Origin: Cryptomeria japonica
Lineage: Eukaryota > Streptophyta > Pinopsida > Cupressales > Cupressaceae
Length of the DNA stretch: 64,000 bases
Direction: 5' to 3'
Assembly (NCBI RefSeq): GCF_030272615.1
Contig: NC_081413.1
Coordinates: forward strand, 559,773,945-559,837,944
In this document: positions 22,270-33,200 of the stretch, piece by piece
How the letters are laid out: the number at the start of each line of letters is the position of its first letter
How positions within the stretch are numbered: position 1 is the first letter of the stretch
Made by a program: the position numbers and the translations under genes
The notes under the pieces: model-generated
What the model was told of the DNA's origin: nothing
The model's database searches: none
Seen by the model: only the letters and a program-made list of their open reading frames with translations

Positions 22270-25200
22270 AAACCATTTCTTGGAATATCAGAGGCCTAGA
22301 GGCCCTTGATCGAAAATACATCATAAAGAGATTTCTCAGTGCTCATAAGAACATGGACTGCCTCCTCTTGCAGGAACTAAAAGCAGTGGGCTTCACAGTG
22401 TAAATTAGACTCAAATGTATTTGGAAGGAAGCCACTCCCTTCTACACTAACCATACCAAAGGAAAAGGTGGCTTAGCCATACTCCTTAGTCCTAAATGGG
22501 CCAATAAAGTAGTTAACTGGGGTCAATCCCCCTTTGCCAGAGCTATTTGGGTCTCAATTCAAATGGAGAACCTGAAGTTTGGAATCTGCTCTATTTATGC
22601 CCCAAATGACTATAGAGGAAGAGGTGAACTATGGAACTGGCTAACAATGCTAGAGGATATCCCCTGGATTATTGGGGGAGACTTCAACATGATAGAATCT
22701 CCCAGTGATAAAAAGGGGGGCAATAAATTTGAATGGAAGGGAATGGAAAGGTTACAATGGGATAGAATGATCAATAAACTACACTTGTTTGACCCTATTG
22801 CTGGGAGGAAAGACAATCTGAACACTATTTGGTACACTTGGTACAATTATCAACAGCTGAATAAAAGGATATACTGCAGATTAGTCAGGCTCTACCTCAA
22901 TATATCCCACTTTATGATACACAAGGACCCTAATGAAGACTACTATTCTATATCCCCTTATACCCTCTTAGATCATCACTCGATAATAATGGGAATATAC
23001 CTCTCCCTAGTGGCCCCTCCCCCCTCTTCAAGAGCCTCTTCATTCATCCTAAACACTAGACTCCTAGATGATGAGGACCCGTGCTCTGCCCTGGCCTTCA
23101 TTAGACCGTTTAACAAGAGGGATAGGAGCCAGCTCTCTAACATAGATGCTTGGAATGCAAACATCAAAACTTGGACCACCCTTTGTCAAACAGTGGGTAA
23201 AAAGAGGGCCAAGGATGCCAGGAGGGATGAAAGAATCCTGCAAGAGGAACTATGTAAAGTAGAAATGAATCTCCAGAATTCTCTGAATGATGGAAACCTC
23301 ACTTGCTCTCTGATGACAATAAAAGATCACCTCAGGGCTATTCAAAACTGGAAAATTAAAGGTCTTAAAACTAGATCCAAACTTAACTGGTTGGACTCGG
23401 GGGAAAAGGGATCCAAATTCTTTTTCCACATGCTCAAAGTTAAGGAAGCTAAGGAGAGCATTACTGATATTTGGGACAACAACACTCACATCACAAACTC
23501 CTAGGGGACCCTACAATGCTTCTCCCTCTTTTATCAAAATCTTTTTTCCTCAGAAGAGCTAGATGTCGAGCACAGACATGCTAGAGAGCTTGTAAAACAA
23601 TTAACCCCTCCCAAGCTTGATGAGAAGGATTATGAAGTGCTGGAATGCCCCATCTCAAGGGAGGAGATAGAAATGGCCATCTCCTCTATGGGTAATGATA
23701 GGTCCCCTGGACCTGATGGATTCCCAGTGGAATTCTATAAGAAAAATTCTAAGTGGATTGTTGACGACCTCCATGCCCTATATCTGGAGGCCATTTCTAA
23801 GGAACCCTTGGCAAAGAGATCAATCAAGGGCTTATCAAACTCATCCCCAAGGAAGGAGACAAGACCTTGGTCAAGAACTAGAGGCCCATCATACTACTAA
23901 ATGTATCTTATAAAATCTTGGCTAAAGTAGTAGCAAATAGGTTAATCAATATACTACCAAAGATTATTAGTCCTACTCAAACAAGATTTGTTAAAGGCAG
24001 GTTCATCCTGGAGAATTTGGTGACCTACTGGGAGTCCCTAGATTGGGCCAAGCTCTCAAGGCAGAATGGAGCTATGTTATTAATAGATTTTGAGAAGGCA
24101 TATGATAGGATAGAATGGGGATTCATTTTACTGATGCTAGCTAGTCTGGGCTTTCCAAATTCCTTCTGCAGGATTGTCCAGACCCTATTTAGTGATGCTA
24201 ATGTAGTAGTGGAAGTGAACAGACTAAACTATGACAACATCTCACTTTCCGGATCAATTAGACAGGGGTGTTCGGCTGTAGATGCTATGCACTACATATT
24301 AAAGGACTGTAAATTATCCCCTAAGGTAAAAGGAATTGCACTCCCTAATAAAGAAGAAATCAGGAATGTACAGTTTACAGATGATACAACTATCCCATTC
24401 TCCCTAGAAGAGGAGAACTTAACACATCTTCTTCACAATATCAAGATATTCTGCAAAGCATCAGGTAGTAGAATTGCCCCCACAAATCTACCCTACTAGG
24501 TTGGACTGATGAACCTCCTAATTGGTTATCTAAGTTTGACCTAAGGTGGGGAGACCCAAATACCATCATTAGATATCTGGGACTCCCCTTCTCAGTCTCT
24601 CCAAATTTGAATGAAATGTGGGAATGGTTCAGAAACAAGGTAGATAAGAAACTCTCTAAATGGAATCAAAACTTCCTTTCCTTAGCAGGTAGGTCCCAAG
24701 TTTGCCAGAAGCTACTCTCTTCATATAACATATACTGCTCCTCAGCCTGGTTATTCACCAACTATCGGTTCAATTACATGCAAAAGAAAATCAAGAATTT
24801 CCTCTGGTCAGATGGAAAAGAAAAAAAGAAGCAACATGCTGTTAAATGGGATTGGTGTACTAGATCTAAGTTGCAAGCAGGCATGGGCCTCAAAGACCTT
24901 AAACTTGAAGGAATTGCTTTGGCTGCCAAATGGATTTGTAAATCCATTGAAGGCAATGAACCCTGCAAAGTCCTTGTTAGGAACAATATACAATGCTCAA
25001 CTCCAAAATCAGCAAAAAAATGGAAGAACCTACCCATGTGTGATCTGATTGCGGGGAATTTTGAGGTCTCCCCCTCGGGATCAGAAGTCTTCAAGTCTAT
25101 ATGGAAAGCCTGGAATCTTGTTAGACAATACATTAGCAATAATGACATAATTGATAAGAAAGGTTCTCTCAATGTGAAAAGGTCTATATGGTGGAATACT

Positions 25201-26157
25201 CTGTACAACAGGAAACAATTAGCATATCTTCAAGGATGCTCTACCCTGACATGGCATAACCAGGGACTAGTCACATTTGAGCATATTCTGGAAAATGGCA
25301 CTCTGTCCTCCTAGGAATCTCTCAGCTCTAGATTCAACCTCCCCCTATCCTAGGCCAAAACTTATTCCATCCTCAACTCTGCACTTTCCCCCATCCTCCT
25401 TGCTCCCCCCCCCTCCTCCCCACCTCCCTTAGCCTCCCTATGCTAGATAGATGGATCCCCCCTACTACTAACCAAAGCCAAAATGATATACTCTTCCCTT
25501 ACTGACTCTAGGGACATCCTCGATCACCTTAACTGCACCTAGAACCTGTCATGGGACCCTAAACGATGGCATTTTACCCTATCAAGATTCTGGTCCTACT
25601 CGACTGAACCTAAAAAGAAATTCTTTGCCTGGAGACTCATTCTTCATAAACTACCACTGAAAGACATCAACATAGACCCCCTTCTATGTAAACTTTGTCG
25701 TATCCCTGAATCTGTTTATCACATTTTTTTTGGCTATCATTTTGCTAGAGAAGTATGGAATCTTTTTGGCATCTCACTTAATAGCAATTGTTTTACTATT
25801 GAAGAGATGGTATTTGGTTATATTAGAGGAGGCAAGAAACATGCTAATCTATTCTAGTCTGCTCTCTCTTTGGAAATTATGTGGATCATCTAGAAATTTA
25901 GGAATGATGATGTGTTTAATGGTAAGAGTAGGAACCTCATTGAGTCTCTTAGGAGACTCATCCGATACCTTGTTGCTATGCAAGTCATAGCCGTTCTAAG
26001 ACTGGAGGAAGACAAATTTGACAGGTGGTTAAAGAATGGATATACTCTAGTTTTCATAAGAGAACTCTCATATGGATTCACTTGGGATCGCATGGGAAGC
26101 AATAAGACTCACTTTGAGCAAGGGCTGATGAGGTTCATGCAAGAGATGGAGGCATGA
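22263..26157 (+). pseudogene. LINE-A ORF2 (AP endonuclease, reverse transcriptase, zf-RVT)
   Basis: Endonuclease: TISWNIRGLEAL at the start and WIIGGDFNMIES near 22660. RT: SPGPDGFPVEFYK (23700), MLLIDFEKAYDRIEW (motif A, 24075) and QFTDDTTIPF (motif C, both Asp kept, 24372). Motif B reads SGSIRQGCSAVDAMHYIL, so about eight residues after RQGC are missing in frame. The zf-RVT-like end has LCKLCRIPESVYHIFFGY and WKFRNDDVF. Lesions: stops at 22399 and 23502, a frameshift near 23815, a stop at 24497 with a second shift, and several stops after 25312. No RNase H. It would nick target DNA and prime reverse transcription from it; it is inactive now. Confidence 0.85.
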
Positions 26158-26562
26158 CAATAGAGAGAAGACTTCATTGAGCTGGAGCTGGAAGGAATGC
26201 CCTCCCACCCCTACAGAGATTAGTTCGCTGATGGAAATGTGCTGGTTTGGAGCGATGGAGAACTAGGTTGGATTGCTTGGCTCCCCCCTGTGGGTGACAA
26301 CAATGACCCTGGTTCCTCCTTTGTGTTCAATTAGCTGTATTCCTCAAGATTCTTTATCATGACTATCTTTTTGTATGTAATTTTGTAATTTTAGCTCCTA
26401 TGTAAATCACTGTATATCATGGATTGAGCTGTTATCTGATATAGCTCCTGATCTTAGGTGTTAACTCTTTAGTCGGCTGAAAGGTTCTTAGCCCAAACTC
26501 TCAATTTTTAAAACTCATGTTTATATGATGCTTAATGTAAAAAAATAAGTAAATAGCTGCAT

Positions 26563-28071
26563 GACAACACCCATTTGTATTAATATAAAAGGATTTTGTA
26601 CATAGAGATATATTCTGGAACCTGGTATAGAAAGACTAAATTTAAACACTATATTCGACCACTAGATTGCCCTACTGGCTCCAAAATGGACCAACTACTC
26701 CTGAATTATATTTGACAGTATCACCAAAATTTGCCAATATCTAGACAACCCTATCAACTATGGCCAATCTATATAATCATACTGGAAGTTAGAAAAAAAT
26801 ATAGAAAAAATATGGCACTACTCAAAATTCAGGGTTTCTACCCTACAAATACACAGAAAACAAAACAAAACCACAATCTTCATACTGCCCTGACATCTAC
26901 ATCCTTGGGTTCAATGGTATTTGGGTCACCCTCCTTATCTTGATCAAGCGTCTTTTCTTTCAGAGCCATAACATCTCTCAGGACCATCGGGCACTCCAAA
27001 CCACAATTTGCATGAGCTTTAGAATCTGCCATTTCTTCAGGGAGGTGCTCATCATCCGAGATCCACTCCTTGCCATGACCAAATCCCCACTCATTCTTTG
27101 GGTCTTCTCTCTATTTTCTAGAATTCCAATATCTTTCCTTCCACACAAACCCTCCACCACCACATACTACCTCCTCCAAGATTTGCTAAAGCTGGGCAAT
27201 ATGCCTGTAACCCTTAATAGGAAGGAGATATTTTGATCCTTTGTCTTCCATTCTGCAACTAGACTCTCCTAGTCAAGAGATTGCACTACCACAAATTCTT
27301 AACCTCAACACCTACACCAAGAGACATGTAATAATTTTGAGGAAGGGGGGTGTGCAAATCAACATCTACATTGTCCAAGATAGTGTCAATCTCTCCCAGA
27401 AAACAATACCTGAAGATTGGGTGATCTTTTTCACTCTCTGCTACTCACCCCCATATATATCAGCATGGCTACAGACATGGCTAGGATATCCAAATTTACT
27501 CGATATCAGTGATAAGCTCTAATAAAACCCCCACCCAAAATTCTTTTCACAACATGTAGAATGAGAGGGTATTTAGTGGCCATAATTGCTAACAATCACT
27601 TGTCAGAAATGCCATCTGGTGTTTTCCCCCAGAAATGCCATCTAGCATTTTGTAGCCTCCAACATGATAGGCATGTCCATCCCTAGCTATACTTAGTCTC
27701 ACGGCCCTACCACTTCAATCTAGCTCTCAACAACCAAATGGAGTGTGAAAATAGAGAAACAAAAAGGCTAAAAATAGACACTTCCATGTAATGTCATGAA
27801 CACTAAGAAAGTATGAGATGTCCAATCATCCTCATCATTAATTACTCCTATGTGCCACACAACTTCCAAGTTGCCACAACTTGAGGTTTCAATGAGCTTG
27901 GTAATTCAGCTCTTATTAATCATGTCAAATCATACGTAGCCGGAGCATACGGAAAATGAATACTTGAATCCACTCGTCCTTAAATGAAAATGGGAGAGGA
28001 TAATGACACATCGAGACATTATTAAAACACCAAGGATGTCCAAATGATCTCATGATGTGACTGTTAGGATT
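26563..28071 (-). pseudogene. minus-strand coding debris, possible LINE ORF1 remnant
   Basis: Frames on the minus strand from about 27500 to 26893 contain protein-like stretches (SKYLLPIKGYRHIAQL; GFGHGKEWISDDEHLPEE; NCGLECPMVLRDVMALKE) separated by two stops and indels, ending at a stop at 26896. I do not recognise the family. A T9 tract at 20217-20225, just left of the LINE-A target site, could be the A-tail of this minus-strand element, with LINE-A inserted into its 3' end. A local duplication of AGAAATGCCATCT occurs at 27605-27650. From 27550 to 28071 I see nothing coding. Confidence 0.35.
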
Positions 28072-28830
28072 CCCAAAGAGACTTAGAGGGGGGGGGGTGA
28101 ATCAGTATCTAATCGGTTAATAAATTTACTTGACTTAAAACATGAAAAGCATATTAAAACTGTGTACCGGTAAACAAGAATAACAACAACCACATGAGAA
28201 GCACACCATAACACAGTATTTTAATGAGGAAACCCAGTGTGGGAAAAACCTCGGTGGGATTTGTGACCCACAATATTCGCTTGCTGACCAATAAGAGAAT
28301 ATTACTCTTACAATAGGGGCCTGCACATGCAGGAAGGCCAAGTGCCTAGAGCTCACTGCTCAATTACAAAAGAAGTCACACTGACTTACAAAAATGGATT
28401 ATATTAATCCAATGTCTTGTACTACTTCAGATTAGCATCTGCTATGCCAGATCTAGTACCGGTTTAAGCTTTGCTACATACATAAACCCTTAACCTATAA
28501 TTCACATAGTAGGTCTGCTTATCTCGCATCCTTTCACACATATTTCCTATTACAAAATGATCTCATACATATATGAGTCATATTACAACTTTCCATGTCG
28601 GCTTACAATGATTTTATAATTAATTACAAAATACATTTCAAACAAAATTCCTGTCGGCCAGGGTGCTGGTATCCTTCCTTTCACTACCGATGTTCTGTGT
28701 GCCGATGTAGAGTTTGTCGTTGCTGGTGCTAGTATCCTGTCTTGCCGGTATCATATGATTGCAAGGTTGCCATCAATGACAAAACCTTCAATCACCTACA
28801 ATTTCTCATTGAAGTGTGTATTTGCCAAAA
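28072..28830 (-). repeat. 3' LTR of element N2
   Basis: Plus-strand reading TGTTAGGATTCCC to TTTGCCAAAA; homologous to the solo LTR at 18666-19453. A G10 run lies at 28088-28097. The distal end has CCAAAA where the solo LTR has CCAACA, i.e. the first bases of the LTR are mutated. It is immediately followed by the polypurine tract of the element. Confidence 0.85.
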
Positions 28831-28843
28831 ATCTCCCCCTTTG
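28831..28843 (-). promoter_or_regulatory. polypurine tract of element N2
   Basis: On the minus strand CAAAGGGGGAGAT abuts the LTR. This is the standard plus-strand primer site of LTR retrotransposons and fixes the element orientation. Confidence 0.75.
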
Positions 28844-29002
28844 GCATTGATGGCAACACTCATGAGAAAAATCAAAAGTGTCCAAAATGATATCCAAAAA
28901 TAGTCTGCCAAAATTGTCCTACCAAAACTGTATGCTCCCCTTGAGCAGATGAAGTCCCTTCCTTCTGACCATCTTTCTTATCCCACTACTCCCCCTTTGA
29001 AA

Positions 29003-29875
29003 TCAATGACAAAGGTTATCATTCATTGGTAGTGGAGTCTGCCTGGATTCTTTTAACCGGTGGGTTACAGTCTGAAAGATATCTGTCAAAACTAAATTTA
29101 TGCCATTGCTGAATGTTTTGCAATCTTTTATTGCCTCTTGTGTTCTCTGCACTGTACTGGTGAGTATGTGCATTTTCTCTTCCAGTGTCTTCAGTCCAAG
29201 AACTAGAGCTTCAGATATTTCTTTTCTCAAAGAAATAAGATACTCTAGTCTTGGACTAAGTCTGCATTTTAAGTCCTTTGCCTTATCCTTTATTCCTTGT
29301 TTGTCTTTCTCTAATTTCTTGATTTTCTCTTCTTGCTCTGCAATTTTCTTTTCTAATTCCAAAAATGAATCTAATGTTCCAATCAAATTGTCAGCAATAT
29401 TATTTATCTTCTCTTGAGATTTGCTGATCTCCTTGTCAAGATCCTTTGTTAAGACATTTGTTTTGCAAGTATCCCTATACATTTTCTTGAAGTCATAGAT
29501 TATTTCTCCAAGTTCCGGTAAAATGGTATCCATTTCTTCCTTGTTTTTCTTTACAATATCCTCAAATAATTTCTCTTTTTCTTTTATCATTCTTTCCTTA
29601 AATGTATCCTCATTTATTTGATCAACACTTACTAGATTGCCAGTGATAAACTTAGACAATGTGTCTAGTTGACCTAATGAATCTTTATTCTCAACACTGC
29701 ACTTTGGTGCTATCAATTTAAGAATTGGTATAGTATTGTCAATAGCCTTATAGGCTTGAGCATTGCATTTCATGATCTTCTTTATTGAATCTAATAAGAC
29801 CTCAGTTACATTAGTAGGTCTGAATTCTGTCATAGCCATACCAGATGTTTGTCCAATAGTTTTTACAATAGCCAT
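29003..29875 (-). pseudogene. gag-like protein of element N2, coiled-coil C-terminal part
   Basis: 290 residues, strongly helical: a long Lys/Glu heptad region near residues 95-200 (for example KKIAEQEEKIKKLEKDKQG) predicts a coiled coil. No zinc knuckle, protease or RT motif. It ends 160 bp before the polypurine tract. The frame is shifted relative to the middle fragment, and the native start is upstream: the protein-like sequence continues in this frame past the first Met, interrupted by stops near 29930 and 30014. Role inferred as oligomerisation. Confidence 0.55.
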
Positions 29876-30305
29876 GCTACCGGTTGTAGTTATTTCCTTG
29901 CTTTGTTCGACCTTTGGTAGGTCTGTCTATGTTTGCATTTCCACAAACAAAGGTTTAGGCTTTTCATTTTGGCCAGATGGCACTGTTTCTATCTGTACTT
30001 GTGCTTCAACCTATACCATTTTGGGTTTCTCCAATTGTGTCTCAGACGGTTTCTCTGAGCTTTCAGTTGTCGGTTCCTCATTTTGTGCCTTTGAACTTTC
30101 CTTAGCCGATTCTTTAGATGGTTTGTCTGTTATATCTACCGGTTTCTTAATGGTATCCTCTGCCAGTTGCTCTACCTGTGTAGATTTTTTTCGTGTTTAA
30201 CTCAACCTCTACAACCGGTGACTCAGTGGTCACATCTTTCTCCTTATCCTCACTGGTCTCTTTGTCAACCATGACATTAACTTCCCAAGTATCTACATTT
30301 AAGGT

Positions 30306-30980
30306 TTACATAATTTCTGATTTAGGGTTTGTATCTTCTACCAAAGTCTCCATACTCTCAGTGGCCAGTTGATTTGCAGTAGTGTCTACCGGTGGAGTAT
30401 CTAAAGGAGGTGGGGGCATATTGTCAGTTATTTTTAAACTTGGTGGTCCACCTACCTTGCCTTTACCCTTGTCTCTGTCCTTTTGATATACTTTGATAGT
30501 TTTAGGTCTGAATAATTCTTCCTCTTTTTCTTTCTCCACAAAGAAAATATCCCATCCATCAATAGTTTCCTCAGAAACTTCAGTTACTCTGCCAGCCATT
30601 AATGCTACATGCCGGTGAGCAGTAGAGAATACTGTCCGGTTAGCCTCATTGATTAATTTATCTATTTCATCAGGTGAGTTAACTGGATGTACTGCTAGTA
30701 ATTTTTCAATTTTAATCTTTTTATCTAGTTCAACAAAAGATAATCTTCTAGCTTCTAATCTCCTATACAAGTCATTTGTAATTTCATCAACAATTTGCAT
30801 CAAAAATTTCTTGTACATATCTAAGTGTAGAATTACACTATTTTCTATGCTTTCCTTATCATCAGCTGATAGTGTATTATATATTTTATTGATATTCTTC
30901 AGCTTACCATCCTCTGTAATTTCGCTAAGAAGTTTGTCAATGGGGGCAATAGTTTGTTTCACCTTCTTCTTAGGAGTCAT
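30306..30980 (-). pseudogene. gag-like protein of element N2, middle part
   Basis: 224 residues. The first 150 are mixed helical (LLSEITEDGKLKNINKIYN; LHLDMYKKFLMQIVDEITND); the rest is a Pro/Thr-rich linker. The apparent ATG overlaps the end of the N-terminal fragment by 11 bp in another frame, so the start is most likely an artefact of a one-base indel in an originally continuous frame. After the stop at 30306 the same frame continues about 35 codons to an A7 run near 30187, where it shifts. Confidence 0.5.
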
Positions 30981-32430
30981 CTTCTTTGCCGGAGGCCTTA
31001 CTGCCTATTGCTTCTATCTTGTCCTTTTTGGGTGTAGGAGAAGGTGCTGGTGAAGGTTTTCTTTTCCTCTCAACTCTCTTGAATACAACAGGTATGTCAC
31101 TTTTTGAAGAAGATTCAATCGGTGAAAGGTGAGTTTCCGGTTGAAGTGCTTCCAACTCACTTTCAGTTATACCAGTTTGTTTTAGCACAACTTCCTTGAT
31201 TTCCTTTGCCTGCCGAGTTCCTTTTCTAACAGTTACTTCTACCTTCTTAACTCTTTTCCTTGATTGTATAGTGCTCTTAATTGTTTCTGCACTACCAAAT
31301 ACTTTCTCTTCCGGTTCCTTAGGAGCTTCAAGGAGGGCTTTTGCATAAGTTTCCATGATGTTATCATCTATCTCATAGCCCATTTCAGTTACCCAGATGG
31401 TTCTAGGGATAACTGCCTCCATCCAAATTTCATCTTTCTTTATTACAAAATAGATTTCCTTTTGATACTTATCCACAATAGCTTGTGATAGTCTTACTCT
31501 GGTCTTCATTCGAGCCTTAAATGCTTGAAAATGCTCATTTATGCTTTTCTCCCTATTCTCTCCCATATTGTTCAATAGTTTTGATAGTTGTTTTCCTACC
31601 GGTATATCAAATCCAAAATCTCTAGCACCAATATTGGGTACTTGTTTGGTTATGTATAGCATCAGACAAACAAGTAAGTTTCCAAATCTGAATGTCCCTT
31701 TCTTGTCTCTTTTGATCTTACCCAAATTGTCTATCAGTTCATCTTTGAGCCACTCACATATGTCTATTCTTGCATTATCATTTACCATATCATAGGTACT
31801 CTCAATACATAGGCTAGAAACTGAGTTTAACCTATTTGCATGTGTAGCCTTATAACCTAAGATCATACTAATAAATCTGATATTTGTATCCTTCACATCA
31901 TTTACCCTTAGAGATCTCTTGTCAAATGTTGCACCGGTTAGGTTTGTCACTAAGTCATTTGAAACCTTCTTAGTTTTGTCAGGTCTGTTGCCGGTGGAAG
32001 GTAACCTTGTTACAACTTTTACTGCTTCTTTTGTGATTTTATGAATAGAGTCTAACCAGAATAATTCACCATGTACTTTGCTTAACACAATCCTTATGAT
32101 ATCCTTGGGGAAATTTGGGATACTAAGTATTTCAGTGAAACCTAGGGTTTCTACTATCGTATGTTCAGGTTTGACATTTCCGGATTCATCACAAATTACA
32201 GTCTCATACATATTTTTAATTTCATCATCACCTAGTTCATCAATATGACAATGTATATATATTCTAGGGTCTTCAACATATACTACTCCTTTAGGGATTT
32301 GAGAGAATGCACCTATGCTAACATCTTTCTTAGCAATTTCGGGAACTAGCTGAAAAATGGGTCTAGATCGCTTAACAACTTCAACAACAGTAGGGTTTGC
32401 AATAAATTCAGGAGTGGATGAAGATGCCAT
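30970..32430 (-). pseudogene. gag-like protein of element N2, N-terminal globular part
   Basis: 486 residues, uninterrupted from MASSSTPEFIANPTVVEVV. No family recognised by name. Notable blocks are IVETLGFTEILSIPNFPKDI, VVTRLPSTGN, TGATFDKRSLRVNDVKDTN and DELIDNLGKIKRDKKGTFRF. The order RLP, RS, DEL, FRF matches blocks in the unrelated-looking protein at 4997-6454. A basic, Ser/Pro-rich tail (RKRKPSPAPSPTPKK) ends the fragment. Its position right after the leader of a pol-less LTR element argues for a structural, gag-like role. Confidence 0.55.
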
Positions 32431-32789
32431 AGTTATAAATACCTCAATCTTCCTTAAGGATGAATGATTTGATGGATTGCTTCACTTCTTTGCTTGGAGT
32501 ACCTTCGCTCGGGAATTTTCGCGCTCTCAAAGATTTGAATGCTCAGTGAATGAAAAAGGAGCCAAAACACTTGCTTTATAATGTTTTTTTTGCCAACAGT
32601 GACCCATGATACAAAGAAATTATGGATTGATTAACAATATTGCCATTTTTGCCAACCTATCTGCCACCTTATTGCCTTCTTGATACACGTGGCTTATGTG
32701 ATAGTCTTCCAATCTGTTCAAAATGGTTTTGATTGGGAAAAGCCATTGGTTAATGATCTAGCTTGGGGTCTCTTTCTTCCTAATTGCAT

Positions 32790-33200
32790 TAATCACATTT
32801 AATGAGCCAAGTGGATTCTCTGAGGCCTACCATCAACTCCAGCCTGGAGGCCACATAATGCAGCCCGAAATTCTGCCACATTGTTTATGGAAAACCCAAT
32901 ATGCTCTGTCACGTTAGCTAGAAAATTTCCATGCTCATCTCTGATAACATAACCAATACTACTAGGGCCTAGATTGTTAGTCGATGCCCCATCAAAATTA
33001 ATCTTTACCCAACCAGGTTCAAGGGTACTCCACTTGACCAAAGGTGAAGAGTTGGTCGGAAGTTTGCTGCAGTTGCTCCCAAACAAAGTAGGAATAGAAA
33101 GGTTTGAAAAGGTTAGTTTCATTTTGCTATCCCATCTAGTGTATGAGTTCTTCTTCAAGGTTTTCGATTTGGCAACTTCATTTGTAAGATCAATCAATTG
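32790..33200 (-). pseudogene. LINE-B RNase H domain
   Basis: Contains WVKINFDGASTNNLGPSSIG with the first Asp, then VIRDEHGNFLANVTEHIGFS and NNVAEFRAALCGLQ with the Glu. The third motif (GDS) is disrupted by a stop at 32799, after which no RNase H motif is clear. Same type as the RNase H in LINE-D and LINE-E. Confidence 0.75.

Larger units (their letters stand above)
20245..26544 (+). mobile_element. full-length L1-type LINE (LINE-A)
   Basis: Bounded by an exact 18-bp target duplication ATAAGTAAATAGCTGCAT at 20227-20244 and 26545-26562, with a short A-rich tail at 26539-26545. Contains ORF1 and ORF2 in the order expected for plant L1. Unlike LINE-B, D and E, no RNase H follows the zinc-finger region. 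The intact duplication with multiple coding lesions suggests medium age. Confidence 0.9.
28072..32583 (-). mobile_element. non-autonomous LTR retrotransposon with gag-like ORF (element N2), 5'-truncated
   Basis: The 3' LTR (28072-28830), polypurine tract (28831-28843) and one long gag-like frame (32430 to 29003) are all on the minus strand. There is no protease, RT, RNase H or integrase between the frame and the polypurine tract, so the element depends on others. The 5' LTR is missing: 153 bp upstream of the start codon the sequence meets the T-tract of LINE-B at 32584. Confidence 0.8.

Noticed and set aside
24774-25208. 144-codon open frame on the minus strand
   Set aside because: It lies antisense to the well-supported LINE-A RT thumb region, which has recognisable motifs on the plus strand; the antisense translation matches nothing.
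26563-28071. host gene exons
   Set aside because: Protein-like stretches are on the minus strand with stops and no splice pattern; a retroelement remnant is the simpler reading.
30970-30980. programmed frameshift between the N-terminal and middle gag-like segments
   Set aside because: The overlap region lacks a clear slippery heptamer with downstream structure, and the middle-to-C-terminal junction shows an ordinary decay shift in an A run; simple indels explain both.
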